The notes: a model not told the origin generated them from the letters alone. A stretch of DNA of 64,000 bases from CAVPEV01 sp963703555 (GCA_963703555.1 CAVPEV010000039.1:52243-116242), one strand, 5' to 3'; counted from the first letter of the stretch, positions 8,780 to 17,233 are shown. Numbers and translations are program-made.

Positions 8780-9664
8780 CGCGGGACAAACCGACAGATC
8801 GCCCGTCATGGTGGGCGGCGTGGCTATCGGGCGCATTCGGCGCAGGAGCGGACCGATGTGCAGCGGGCCCGGCCTAAGGAGCGGAAGGTCGAGTCGGGTG
8901 CGCGGTTGGCGGCGGCGGTCAACGAGGGTCTGACCCGGCACTGGTCGCCCCGGCAGATCGCGCACAGACTGGTGGTGGACCATCCGCACGAGGTGGAGCT
9001 GCGCGTGTCGCACGAAGCGATCTACCAGGCCCTGTACTGCCAGGCCCGCGGGACGCTGACGGTCCAGCTGACCGGCGCCCTGCGCCGTGGCGGCACCCGC
9101 CGGGTCGGACAGGCAGAGCGGACGGCGCTCACCGAACGCCGCCAGCAGGTGATCCCGACCATGGTCCTGATCAGCGAACGTCCTACCAAGGTCGCCGACC
9201 GGGCCGTGCCAGGACACTGGGCAGGGAACCTCATCATGGGGGCGGGCAACGCGTCGGCGATCATCACCGTGGTGGAGCGCACCACCCGCTACGCCATCCT
9301 GGCGAAGGTCCCCTACGACCACAGCGCACCCCGCGTGGCGTTGCTGCTGTCCCAGGCCATGGGCCGCCTGCCGGCCCTGCTGCGCCGGTCCCTGACGTGG
9401 GACCAGGGCCGGGAGATGGCCCGCCACGCCGACTGCACCATCGCCACCAACATTCCTGTGTTCTTCGCCGACCCGCACTCACCATGGCAGCGCGCCACCA
9501 ACGAGAACACCAACGGCCTGCTCCGCGAGTTCTTTCCCAAGGGCACCGCCCTCTGGGTGCATTCCCAGACCGACCTCGACAACGTCGCCTACCTGCTCAA
9601 CACACGACCCCGCGAAACCCTTAACTGGCTCAAGCCAGCCGAGAAACTCGACCTGCTACTCTTA

Positions 9665-9754
9665 GAGTGTTATTCACCATCGGCGTGTCGCAGTGCTCGG
9701 CTAGGCGCTGAACTGCGTACGCGCCTCGTTCAGCGAGCCTCGTGAATAACATCC
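9665..9754. repeat. 90-bp MITE-like element with TTA target duplication
   Basis: Inverted ends GAGTGTTATTCACC (left) and GGATGTTATTCACG (read from the right) flank about 60 bases with no coding capacity. The host IS30 end is duplicated as TTA at 9662-9664 and 9755-9757; copy B has it once. The ends, and an inner GGCGTGTCG, match the left end of the IS5-type remnant at 21516 (GGGTGTTATTCACG). It is therefore probably a non-autonomous derivative of that element. Confidence 0.85.
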
Positions 9755-9797
9755 TTAGAATCAGGCGACGCACTCACCGGCTGAAATCGCCCACCCA

Positions 9798-10223
9798 CTA
9801 GCCCGCCACGACACCCTTGGCGATCAGGAAACACCCGTACGGCCGAGTCTCGCCGGTCCGGATCGTGCAGTAGGCATCGGCCGCCCGTGCGTAGAAGTCC
9901 GATCGAGCCAGCCCGGAGAAGCCGATCGACCGGTGCTCGAACCCCTCGAGGATCGTGTGCACGTCTGCAGCAGCCGGGCCCTCGGTGCCGTCGTCCTGGA
10001 TCATGTGCCAGGCAGCAGGATCTTGGAACGCGTCCACCGGCAACAGGGTCAACACCGCCCGCAGCACCCCGCTGGCGTCCGGCCCGGGAAGCTCGATGAC
10101 ACTTCCACCGCACGAGTGCGCCGGGAAGTTCCGGTCGACCACGGCGAGCAGGTCCCCGTGCCCCATCTCCGCGAGCGCGGAAAGCAACGGCGGGACGAGG
10201 AGCGGATCAAGACCCTTCAGCAT
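9798..10223 (-). CDS. fucU: FucU/RbsD-family sugar mutarotase
   Basis: 141 residues, the normal length of the RbsD/FucU family. It interconverts sugar anomers in the cytoplasm so that the kinase gets the right form. The start MLKGLDPLLVPPLL, the catalytic-histidine region AEMGHGDLLAVVDRNFPAHS and the end TGETRPYGCFLIAKGVV are all canonical. Start at ATG 10223 with GGGAGG seven bases upstream; it follows mtnK by 17 bases as the last gene of the left operon. In this context the substrate is probably a 5-substituted ribose and not fucose. IS30 copy A ends six bases past the stop. Confidence 0.88.
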   Translation of the reverse strand: MLKGLDPLLVPPLLSALAEMGHGDLLAVVDRNFPAHSCGGSVIELPGPDASGVLRAVLTLLPVDAFQDPAAWHMIQDDGTEGPAAADVHTILEGFEHRSIGFSGLARSDFYARAADAYCTIRTGETRPYGCFLIAKGVVAG

Positions 10224-10240
10224 GGTCGCCTCCCGAGTGC

Positions 10241-11470
10241 TCAGCTGGTTCGCATCGCCCTGAGGTTCTCGCCGGCGATCCGGGCGAGCACCTGCGGGCT
10301 GGTGTCCCTGTGGTACTCCCGAACGACCTGCCGCGCGGTGCGCAGGACGCCCCGCGCCGCACCCTCTCGACGATCCTCCGGCAGGGTCTCGATGTCCTTG
10401 GTCTTGGCCGCGCCGACTATCCGCCGCGACATCTCCGCAGCGGCAAACAGCCAGCTCTCCTCGCGCCAGGTCGCGAGGCGCGCCTCCAGGAACGGCTCGC
10501 GCCACACCCGCCCGTCCAGGCGTCCGGGCCAGCGCCGACGGAACTCGCCCTCGAAGGCGTCCCAGGTCTCGCCGACCAGCCCGAGCGCCCAACCGGCGCG
10601 TTCGTCGTCGCCGAGGGCATAGGCGTGCGCGGCGGCGATGATGTAGTTGGCCCAGAGTGCTCCGATGTCAAATGCCACCGGCCCATAGAACGCGAACTCC
10701 GAGTCGAACGCCTTGACACTGTCGCAGGTGGTGCTGCCCTCGGGAACACGCACCATGACCGAGCCGGTGTGCAGGTCGCCGTGGATCAATGCCTCGGCCT
10801 TCGTCATGAACAGCCACTTGGCGCGCCCCATCGCGGTGACGAACTCGTCATCAGCGCCAAGTTCCTCGGCGTCGACCGCGTTGGCCTCGATGGTGCTGTT
10901 CCGACCGTTGTCGACGCTCGGCTCGGTGAAGACGAGGTCCTCGGTGATCAGGCAGAGCTCCGGGTTCACCCCTGCGATGACCGCTGCACCGAGGGCGGTG
11001 CGCTCCAACGCGAGCGCCGAGGTGCCGAAGGCGACCGCACCGACGTAACGGCCCATTGCCGCAGCCGCCCCATCGTGCACCATCCCCTCGTTGAGCGCGT
11101 CGCGCCAGACCCGGTGGTCGCTCAGGTCCTCCATGGCGATGATGTACCGCTCAGGATCGTAGTGGTACACCTCGACGACGTTCTCGGGCAGGAGAGCGTG
11201 ATGCGCCTGCAGCGACTCCACCTCGTGCCGAGCGCGATCAGGCGTCATCGGCCAACCTTCGCCGGTCATCCGCACGTACGGCAGGGCCTGCTTCAACACC
11301 AGGCCCCGACCGGCGGAGTCTCTGGTGACGAAGACGAGGTTGAGGTTCCCGTCGCCGATCTCGTCGACCGACACGATGCCGTCAGGATCGATGCGACCGA
11401 CAAGCGCGGGCGTCGTCCGGATGTAGTCAGGGATGGTGTCGACCGTAAGGAATTCGTATTCTTCATTCAT
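10241..11470 (-). CDS. mtnK: S-methyl-5-thioribose kinase family protein
   Basis: 409 residues. MtnK phosphorylates methylthioribose at C1 with ATP; relatives phosphorylate 5-deoxyribose (DrdK). The fold is an aminoglycoside-phosphotransferase-like kinase: glycine-rich loop GDGNLNLVF (about residues 39-47), lysine strand GLVLKQALPYVR, catalytic loop LIHGDLHTGSVMV and metal-binding AFDSEFAFYGPVAFDIG. All key residues are present. ATG 11470 has GGAGGTG upstream. It lies 20 bases after the permease gene. No mtnN, mtnB, C, D or E methionine-salvage genes are nearby, which favours carbon salvage over methionine regeneration. Confidence 0.9.
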   Translation of the reverse strand: MNEEYEFLTVDTIPDYIRTTPALVGRIDPDGIVSVDEIGDGNLNLVFVTRDSAGRGLVLKQALPYVRMTGEGWPMTPDRARHEVESLQAHHALLPENVVEVYHYDPERYIIAMEDLSDHRVWRDALNEGMVHDGAAAAMGRYVGAVAFGTSALALERTALGAAVIAGVNPELCLITEDLVFTEPSVDNGRNSTIEANAVDAEELGADDEFVTAMGRAKWLFMTKAEALIHGDLHTGSVMVRVPEGSTTCDSVKAFDSEFAFYGPVAFDIGALWANYIIAAAHAYALGDDERAGWALGLVGETWDAFEGEFRRRWPGRLDGRVWREPFLEARLATWREESWLFAAAEMSRRIVGAAKTKDIETLPEDRREGAARGVLRTARQVVREYHRDTSPQVLARIAGENLRAMRTS

Positions 11471-11490
11471 TCGAGAAGCACCTCCTGGAG

Positions 11491-12504
11491 TTATCGAAGT
11501 TTACGACGGGATATGGTGTACGAGAAAAGCAAGGCGGCGATCAACACCACACCCTTGGCCGTATCCTGGTAGTAGTACTGGAAGCCCTTCATCGTCAAAC
11601 CGGTGAGGACGATGCCGATGAGCAATGCTCCCAGCACGGTTCCCCAGGCATTTGGCCTGTTCATACCAAGCACCGACGTCCCAATCAGTGCGACGGCAAT
11701 GGCCTCGAGCAGGCTGGAGGCTCCGGCGTTGACGTCACCCTGACCGATGCGGGATGCGAGGACCACGCCGCCGATCGACGCGAAGGTTCCCGAGATCACA
11801 TAGGCGAGGCCCCGGTAGAACCCGACGCGCACACCCGCCAGCCGAGCAGCCGTGGGATTCGCGCCGACGGCATACATCATCCGGCCCCACGTCGTGTGGC
11901 TGAGGATGAACCAGGAGAGCACTGCGATGACCAGCATCACGACCACGGGCAACGGCACCGGTCCGACGAAACCGCGGTCAATCCTCAGGAAGCTGGGGTC
12001 GAACCTGCCCGGCGCGACCGAGCCGTTCCTGAGGACCATGCCGCTTGAGACCGACTGGCCACTCACCGGGATGAGCTTGGCGCCCTGGATCACGAACATC
12101 ATGCCGAGAGCCGCAAGCAGGTCCGGGATCTTGCACACGACGATGAGGAACGCGTTGATGAGCCCGACGACGACGCCGCTCAGGAGCACGACGGCCACCG
12201 CGGTCGTACCCGTCAGATTGTAGAAGACCATGGTCATCGCTGCGAGCTGCACCCCGAGGCCGGCGGTGGCACCGATGGACATGTCCATGCCACCGACCAC
12301 GAGCGTGAAGGTCACGCCGAGCCCGAGGATCGCTGTCACCGATGCGAACTTGAGCATCGAGTAGAAGGACGGCCACGTCGCGAATGCCGGTTCGGTCAAG
12401 GTGAAGTACGCGAACAGGACGACGGTGACCGCGATAAATCCATACTTGACCACCCCGTCTCTGATCCGATCGGTACGGCCCAGAGCAGATTCGATCTCGG
12501 CCAC
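11491..12504 (-). CDS. ribose-type ABC transporter permease
   Basis: 337 residues, an RbsC/LsrC-like BPD_transp_2 protein with about nine hydrophobic segments. The characteristic loop VVGGMDMSIGATAGLG and the EAA-like SRIGQGDVNAGASSLLEAIAVALIGTSVLG are present. It probably forms a homodimeric channel, as only one permease gene is present. The GTG start at 12504 follows the ATPase TAA with no spacer, indicating translational coupling. Sugar specificity cannot be read from the permease; the neighbours suggest a 5-deoxy- or 5-methylthio-pentose. Confidence 0.9.
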   Translation of the reverse strand: MAEIESALGRTDRIRDGVVKYGFIAVTVVLFAYFTLTEPAFATWPSFYSMLKFASVTAILGLGVTFTLVVGGMDMSIGATAGLGVQLAAMTMVFYNLTGTTAVAVVLLSGVVVGLINAFLIVVCKIPDLLAALGMMFVIQGAKLIPVSGQSVSSGMVLRNGSVAPGRFDPSFLRIDRGFVGPVPLPVVVMLVIAVLSWFILSHTTWGRMMYAVGANPTAARLAGVRVGFYRGLAYVISGTFASIGGVVLASRIGQGDVNAGASSLLEAIAVALIGTSVLGMNRPNAWGTVLGALLIGIVLTGLTMKGFQYYYQDTAKGVVLIAALLFSYTISRRKLR

Positions 12505-14073
12505 TTAGGCCACCTCCGACATAGTCGCGACTATCGTGTCGTTGTCGATCTCGGATGAATACGCGTCGAGGCGGATCTCGCCCTCGACCAGAACGATGAT
12601 TCGGTCGGCGACCTCTCGGAGCTCGTCGACGTCGCTGGTCAGCGCAAGCACACAAGCCCCTCGGTGCGCCTGTTCTCTGATGCGAGCCGAGATGTCGCCG
12701 CGGGCCCCGATGTCCACGCCGCGGAACGGCTCGTCGAGGAGCATGACGCGCGGATCAGCATGCATCCACCGCCCGACCACGAACTTCTGCTGATTGCCGC
12801 CGGACAACGAGTCCACCGTCTGATCGGGTCCGGAAGCCACGACTCCGAAGTCCTGTATGACCTCGGAGCTCATGCCGCGTTCGCGTCTCGACTGGAGTAC
12901 CCCGAGACGGCTTACCGACCGCAGGAACGGCAGGCTCGCTGTCCAGGACAACGGCCAGCCGGGCAGCATAGCCTCCGCTGCGCGGTCCTCCGGCACCAGG
13001 AATATCCGTCTGCTGACCGCGTCGTGCGTGTCCCGCGGTTCGTATTTCTCGCCATTCACCCGCATCGAGCCGGAACGGAGTCGTTCGACCCCGAAGATCC
13101 CGCGCGCGAGCTCGGACTTCCCTGCGCCGATCAGCCCGATGATGCCGGTCACCTCGCCGTAGCGAAGCTCGAGATCGATCGGGCGAGACCGAGTCAGCAG
13201 CTGGATGCCGCACAGCTCAACCGCCACCTCGGTGCCCCGCCGTTCATCCTTCTGGCGCGTCTCGGCAAGCACAGCCTTCCCTAGCATCGAACGAACGGCC
13301 TCGGACATGTCGAACGGCGCCCTCTGCTGATTGCGGATGCAGCCGTCCCGGAGCACCACCAGCTCGTCGGCCAAGGTATGGATCTCACTCAACCGATGCG
13401 AGACATACAGGATCGCCACGCCCTCGGCGCGCAAGCGCCGGACGAGGCCGAACAGGCGCTCGGTCTCACTGGTGGACAGGGTCGACGTGGGCTCGTCAAG
13501 GATGAGCACCTTGGGGTGCTGGCTCAGCGCTCGTGCCAGTAGCAGCATCTGGCTGTCCGCGATCCCGAGCTCGAACACGTCTTTCGTCAGGACCGAATCC
13601 GACCATCCCAGATCGAGCGTGTCGGCGATCTCATGTGCTCGTGGCAGCAGCCGGCGCAAGGAGCGCACGCGGGGGATCTCGCCGCGGGTCAGCTCCTCGA
13701 ACACGAGGTTCTCCGCGACCGTGAGCCCGGGAACGATCGACTCGTCGATCCGCTGGTGCACAGTCTGGATGCCCTGTCGGGCCGCCGCCAGCGGCGAATC
13801 GAGCGTGACGTCGGCTCCGGCGACGCGAACGCGACCCCCGTGCCCGGAGTACACCCCGGCGAGCACCTTTATCAGCGTCGACTTGCCGGCGCCGTTGGCG
13901 CCCAGAAGAGCCGTCACACAGCCCGGTCGGAGCTGCATCGTGACGCCCTTGAGAACCTCGTTGTCACCGAACGACATCGTGATGTCGTCCAGCTGCAGCA
14001 CCGGCTGCGATTCGGTCGTCCCTGTGCCCGCTCCAGGCAGCCCAGGGCCGTCAGTCTCCTGCACTCTGTTCAC
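12505..14073 (-). CDS. sugar ABC transporter ATPase (double ABC domain)
   Basis: 522 residues with two fused ABC domains, as in RbsA, MglA and LsrA. Domain 1: Walker A GANGAGKST, Walker B VLILDEPTSTLS, and a degenerate signature (ELGIADSQMLLLARAL). Domain 2: a Walker A variant GLIGAGKSE, consensus signature LSGGNQQKFVVGRWM and Walker B VMLLDEPFRGVD. A weak site in one half is usual for this class. It powers uptake with the adjoining permease and binding protein. The gap to the binding-protein gene is 87 bases. Confidence 0.92.
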   Translation of the reverse strand: MNRVQETDGPGLPGAGTGTTESQPVLQLDDITMSFGDNEVLKGVTMQLRPGCVTALLGANGAGKSTLIKVLAGVYSGHGGRVRVAGADVTLDSPLAAARQGIQTVHQRIDESIVPGLTVAENLVFEELTRGEIPRVRSLRRLLPRAHEIADTLDLGWSDSVLTKDVFELGIADSQMLLLARALSQHPKVLILDEPTSTLSTSETERLFGLVRRLRAEGVAILYVSHRLSEIHTLADELVVLRDGCIRNQQRAPFDMSEAVRSMLGKAVLAETRQKDERRGTEVAVELCGIQLLTRSRPIDLELRYGEVTGIIGLIGAGKSELARGIFGVERLRSGSMRVNGEKYEPRDTHDAVSRRIFLVPEDRAAEAMLPGWPLSWTASLPFLRSVSRLGVLQSRRERGMSSEVIQDFGVVASGPDQTVDSLSGGNQQKFVVGRWMHADPRVMLLDEPFRGVDIGARGDISARIREQAHRGACVLALTSDVDELREVADRIIVLVEGEIRLDAYSSEIDNDTIVATMSEVA

Positions 14074-14160
14074 TCCTCATGACCGGTTCGCGTTCCGGGG
14101 CGGCGGTCGCAGCTGCGCGACCCCCGCCCCGGAACCATCTCATCGTTGAGCGTCCGGGCG

Positions 14161-15273
14161 TCAGAAGGTGACGACCGGGATCCAGTCGGCGGCGGACACC
14201 TGGGAAATGTTTAGCGCAGCCTCGGCGGCACGGAGGTCATCCATGTTGTGGATGTTCTTCTCCCGCAGCATGTCCTGCGTGATGAGGATCGGCGGGAAGT
14301 CCACCGTCGTCGTCGTCAGCTCTCCGGCCATGTCGAGGAGCAACGTGCGCATCACCGCGGCACCGATGGCGTTCGGGTCGGTCGCACCGGTGGCCGCCCA
14401 GGGGCTGCCTTCGGCCGTCATGAGCTCGATGTCCGCGGCGGAGATGTCGGCGCCGTAGACCTTGACCTTGCCCTTCAGGTTCGGGTTCTGTTCGAGGGCG
14501 GAGAGCGTAGCCTTGCTCAGTTCGTCGTACGGGGCGTAGACGGCCACGACGCTCGGATTCGCCTTGAGCGCGTTGTCCACCATCGGTGCACTGTCGGTCG
14601 CGGTGGAGTCGGTGTACGTACCCGTGTAGAAGAGTTGGTTCCACTCGTTGTCCGTCACGGCCTGGCGCCACACGGCGTCACGACGGTCCAACGGGGCGAC
14701 GCCCGCCACGTTCACGTAGCCGACATCCACTCCCGGGCCGACGTCCTTGAGCATCTGGTCGAGGACGAGGCTCGCCATCACGGCGTCCGACTGCTGAGTC
14801 TGAACCGCGTCCGGAGCGCATCGCTGGATCTCGACGTCGTAGATGACGACCTTGATTCCCTTCGCGAGAGCGTCGTTGACGCCCGGGCACAGTGTGTCGG
14901 CGTATCCGTGCCGGACGACGATCCCGGCGACGCCGGACGCGACGGCCTGGTCGAGCTGCGTCGCCTGCGTTGCGTTGTCGCCCTTGGCGTCGTAGACCGA
15001 CAGATCGATACCCAGAGCCTCGGCCTGCTTCTTCGTGCCGTTGAGGTACTGCTGGAAGTAGTCGCCTTGTCCACTGTTCTGGACGATGGCGATCTTGACG
15101 CCGGTCTCGTCGAACGGTGCCGGCGCGTCGCTCACGGCGGCACCGGCGGTGGCCTCCGCCGCCGACGTCTCCGGGGACGAGGTGGTGGAGCTGGATTCGC
15201 CTTGGCTGCACGATGCCAGCAGCATCATCGACACCCCAGCGATCCCTGCCACCAGGATCTTGCTGTTCCTCAT
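14161..15273 (-). CDS. sugar-binding lipoprotein of ABC transporter
   Basis: 370 residues from ATG 15273, which has GAGAGGAA upstream and begins a lipoprotein signal peptide (MRNSKILVAGIAGVSMMLLASC, lipobox LASC). A Ser/Thr-rich linker follows, then a periplasmic-binding-protein type 1 domain beginning VKIAIVQNSGQGDYFQQYLNG. The sugar contacts of the family fall near QQYLNGTKKQAEALGI, GIVVRHG and VAVYAPYDELSKATL. It resembles RbsB/LsrB-type proteins. It is encoded directly after mtnA (46-base gap), so uptake and isomerisation are expressed together. Confidence 0.9.
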   Translation of the reverse strand: MRNSKILVAGIAGVSMMLLASCSQGESSSTTSSPETSAAEATAGAAVSDAPAPFDETGVKIAIVQNSGQGDYFQQYLNGTKKQAEALGIDLSVYDAKGDNATQATQLDQAVASGVAGIVVRHGYADTLCPGVNDALAKGIKVVIYDVEIQRCAPDAVQTQQSDAVMASLVLDQMLKDVGPGVDVGYVNVAGVAPLDRRDAVWRQAVTDNEWNQLFYTGTYTDSTATDSAPMVDNALKANPSVVAVYAPYDELSKATLSALEQNPNLKGKVKVYGADISAADIELMTAEGSPWAATGATDPNAIGAAVMRTLLLDMAGELTTTTVDFPPILITQDMLREKNIHNMDDLRAAEAALNISQVSAADWIPVVTF

Positions 15274-15319
15274 GGTGTTCCTCTCGGTAGTGCAGCCGCC
15301 TTTGGCTGCGTGGAACCAC

Positions 15320-16357
15320 TCAGCCCGCGATGACCGCGAGAAGTCGCGGATCCGGGCGTGACGCCGGCTCAACGACGCCACGTTCGGTGACGATGGCGGT
15401 GATGAGGTCGTGCGGGGTGACGTCGAATGCCGGATTGAAACCCCGGACGCCTTCGGGTGCTGTGCGGCGACCGTTGAAGGCGACGACCTCGTCCGAGGCC
15501 CGCTCTTCGATCATGATGTCGTCGCCACGCGCGGTGGACAGATCGACCGTCGACGACGGCGCGGCCACCACGAACGGGACTCCCGCCCTGGCACAGGCCA
15601 GGGCAAGCGCCACCGAACCGACCTTGTTGGCCGTGTCTCCATTGGCGGTGATGCGGTCGGCGCCGATGATCGCGACGTCGACCAGTCCTCGCAAGATTGT
15701 GCTCGCAGCGGCGCCGTCTACCTGGACGACGTGCTCGATGCCGTCCTGCGTGAGCTCCCAGCTGGTCAGCCGAGCTCCCTGCAGCAGCGGTCGCGTCTCA
15801 TCCGCGTAGACGAGGCCGAGCTGACCGCGGTCATGGAGCTCGTGGATGATGCCGTAGGCGGTGCCCCAGGCCGTGGTCGCGAGCGCGCCCGTGTTGCAGT
15901 GCGTCACCACGCGGACCTTCTCCAGCCCGGTGCGTTCCCGGATCCAGTCGGCACCGAGTCGCGAGAGGGTCCGGTTCGCCTCTTCGTCCTCCGCGATGAG
16001 GACCGAGGCGCGACGCAACACCTCCGCCTCACCGTCGGCGACGGCATCTCGCACCTGGTCGACTCCCCACGCCAAGTTGACGGCGGTCGGGCGAGCGCCC
16101 CGGATGCGATCGATCTCCGCTTCGAGCCGGGCTGCGTCCCAACCCTCGCGATCGGCTTGGTTCAGCGCCATCGCGACTCCGAGAGCACCCGCCGCTCCCA
16201 GCGCGGGAGCGCCGCGGACAGCCAACCGGCCAATGGCGTCCACCAGGTCGTCGACGGTCCTCAGGTCGAGATAGCGCTGCTCGTGAGGAAGCACCGTCTG
16301 GTCGATCAGCCGGATCACCGGCTGCGGAGCTTGACGCCACTCGATCGCACGAACCAT
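15320..16357 (-). CDS. mtnA: S-methyl-5-thioribose-1-phosphate isomerase family protein
   Basis: 345 residues from ATG 16357, preceded by AAGGGG. A further upstream TTG lies inside the operator and is rejected. MtnA converts the aldose 1-phosphate to the ketose 1-phosphate; DrdI does the same for 5-deoxyribose 1-phosphate. It has GAPALGAAGALGVAMAL near the N-terminus, the catalytic cysteine in THCNTGALATTAWGTAYG and the catalytic Asp in GADRITANGDTANKVG. It is first gene of the left operon, with a good promoter and palindromic operator directly upstream. The enzyme cannot be told apart as MtnA or DrdI by motif alone. Confidence 0.92.
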   Translation of the reverse strand: MVRAIEWRQAPQPVIRLIDQTVLPHEQRYLDLRTVDDLVDAIGRLAVRGAPALGAAGALGVAMALNQADREGWDAARLEAEIDRIRGARPTAVNLAWGVDQVRDAVADGEAEVLRRASVLIAEDEEANRTLSRLGADWIRERTGLEKVRVVTHCNTGALATTAWGTAYGIIHELHDRGQLGLVYADETRPLLQGARLTSWELTQDGIEHVVQVDGAAASTILRGLVDVAIIGADRITANGDTANKVGSVALALACARAGVPFVVAAPSSTVDLSTARGDDIMIEERASDEVVAFNGRRTAPEGVRGFNPAFDVTPHDLITAIVTERGVVEPASRPDPRLLAVIAG

Positions 16358-16375
16358 GACACCCCTTCGAACATC

Positions 16376-16388
16376 GTTGTCCGACAAC
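16376..16388. promoter_or_regulatory. putative GntR operator O1 upstream of mtnA
   Basis: Perfect palindrome GTTGTC-C-GACAAC. It lies 19 bases upstream of the mtnA start and 9 bases downstream of its predicted -10 box, across the expected transcription start. The same palindrome with another central base occurs before the right operon. Placement at the start site suggests repression, relieved by an effector bound to the UTRA domain. Confidence 0.75.
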
Positions 16389-16396
16389 TGCGGCGC

Positions 16397-16447
16397 ACGC
16401 TATGCTCCCTCCAGGTGCTTGTCAACAGGTTGTGACCTGGTTGTTAT
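16397..16447. promoter_or_regulatory. divergent overlapping promoters of mtnA (minus) and gntR (plus)
   Basis: Minus strand: TTGACA at 16425-16420, a 17-base spacer and TAGCGT at 16402-16397, driving the mtnA operon. Plus strand: TTGTCA at 16419-16424, a 17-base spacer and TGTTAT at 16442-16447, driving gntR. The two -35 boxes overlap by five bases, so polymerase can occupy only one promoter at a time. Confidence 0.65.
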
Positions 16448-16516
16448 GCATGGGGGTCCGTCGCGCCATCGTGATGAGGCGCGCTGGACGCTTCGGCTAG
16501 AGCGGGAGGGGCACAG

Positions 16517-17233
16517 ATGGCACGAACAGGAACGCTGGTCTCACGCATCTCGGAGGACCTCAGGAGCGAGTTGGCCGCCGGCCACTACTCCCCCGGCATG
16601 CGACTGCCCACTGAGTCGGAGCTGAGCGCGGAGTTCGGCGTCTCGCGTCCCACCGTGCGCGCGGCGCTGCGAGAGCTGGAGACCCTCGGGTTGGTCCGCA
16701 CGCAGCACGGTGTCGGAACCTTCGTCGTCGACAAGCCGGCGATTCGGGCCGGACTCGAGCGGATGGACTCGATCACCGACTCCATCAGGGCAACCGGACG
16801 CGAGCCGGGAATGGTCTACGCAAGCCGGCTCGTGCGCGCCGTCCTACCTGAAGAGGCCGCTCAGATGGGTGTCCCGGGCGATACGGAGACGCTCGAACTG
16901 CGCCGGACCATCCTCGCCGACGGCGAGGTCGTCGCGTACTCGTACGACCTCATGCCGATGCAGATCCTTCCGCCCGACTTCCGACCGGAGGAGCTCGAAG
17001 GTTCGATCTTCTCCTTCCTCCGCCAACGGCTCGGGATCTTCCCCGATCGGGGCACCACCGAGATCCACGCCGTGACGTCCACCCACGTGGGCTGGGGAGC
17101 CGAAGCAGCCACCCACAACCTCTTCGTCCTGCTCAACCAGCTGCACTACGCGACGGACAACCGCCTCGTGCTGTACTCGCGGACCTACTTCATCGAGGGC
17201 CGCTACTCCTTCACGATCATGCGCCGCAACTGA
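16517..17233 (+). CDS. GntR-family regulator, HutC/UTRA type
   Basis: 238 residues. The N-terminal winged helix (about residues 5-73) includes RLPTESELSAEFGVSRPTVRAALRELETLGLVRTQHGVGTFV, spanning the recognition helix. The C-terminal UTRA domain (about 95-235) binds an effector, usually a phosphorylated sugar or related metabolite. ATG 16517 is preceded by GGGAGGGG. The gene sits between two divergent operons that each carry the GTTGTC-N-GACAAC palindrome, so it is their probable repressor. The likely effector is the substrate or a sugar phosphate from the pathway. No palindrome copy is seen within the gntR leader apart from the one shared with mtnA. Confidence 0.9.
   Translation: MARTGTLVSRISEDLRSELAAGHYSPGMRLPTESELSAEFGVSRPTVRAALRELETLGLVRTQHGVGTFVVDKPAIRAGLERMDSITDSIRATGREPGMVYASRLVRAVLPEEAAQMGVPGDTETLELRRTILADGEVVAYSYDLMPMQILPPDFRPEELEGSIFSFLRQRLGIFPDRGTTEIHAVTSTHVGWGAEAATHNLFVLLNQLHYATDNRLVLYSRTYFIEGRYSFTIMRRN

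Larger units (their letters stand above)
5786..8788 (+). mobile_element. second IS3-family element (4-bp duplication), itself split by an IS66 element
   Basis: The ends are inverted repeats: TGTCGCGCGTCAGACTTAG at the left and TGTCCCGCGTCAAGCAGAT read from the right. The host IS30 sequence is duplicated as AACC at 5782-5785 and 8789-8792; uninterrupted copy B has AACC once at this point. Without the IS66 insertion the element is 1,341 bp with orfA and orfB in IS3-type overlap. A 4-bp duplication fits the IS407 and related subgroups; the subgroup is inferred. Confidence 0.88.
5665..9745 (+). pseudogene. IS30 transposase of copy A, disrupted by insertions
   Basis: The coding parts are 5665-5785 and about 8793 to 9664. 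They encode the same protein as copy B: an N-terminal HTH region, RQIAHRLVVDHP, and the rve-type core. The gene is cut at codon 41 or so by the 3-kb element at 5786-8788. Its last residues are replaced by sequence from the MITE at 9665, which extends the frame to 9745. The leader is separated from the gene by the IS3 element. The first catalytic acid is also altered: GHWAGNLIMG stands where IS30 proteins normally have GHWEGDLI. The copy cannot supply transposase. Confidence 0.88.
4237..9791 (+). mobile_element. IS30-family element, copy A, carrying four nested insertions
   Basis: The outer ends match those of the intact copy at 21762-22850: GGCGGCGTAAGGGGGTGAGTG at the left (described by its first bases GGCGG and shared core GGTGAGTG) and an imperfect inverted partner at the right (GGCGATTTCAGCCGGTGAG read from the right end). 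Inside lie an IS3-family element (4296-5658), a second IS3-family element with an IS66 element inside it (5786-8788), and a MITE (9665-9754). Subtracting these and their 3-, 4- and 3-bp target duplications leaves 1,089 bp, the exact length of copy B. No flanking target duplication is visible. The right end lies six bases from the fucU stop codon. Confidence 0.9.

Noticed and set aside
4232..9797. Flanking GGGTG/CACCC around IS30 copy A as a target duplication
   Set aside because: The bases are inverted and not direct, so they are not a duplication; they may be chance or extend the terminal repeats.
10241..16357. Methionine salvage pathway
   Set aside because: mtnK and mtnA are present, but none of the downstream mtnB, mtnC, mtnD or mtnE-type genes are. 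The cupin lacks features that would identify it as the acireductone dioxygenase MtnD.
16358..16516. A SAM-type or other riboswitch upstream of mtnA
   Set aside because: The leader is too short and is filled by promoter and operator sequence; no riboswitch core was seen.
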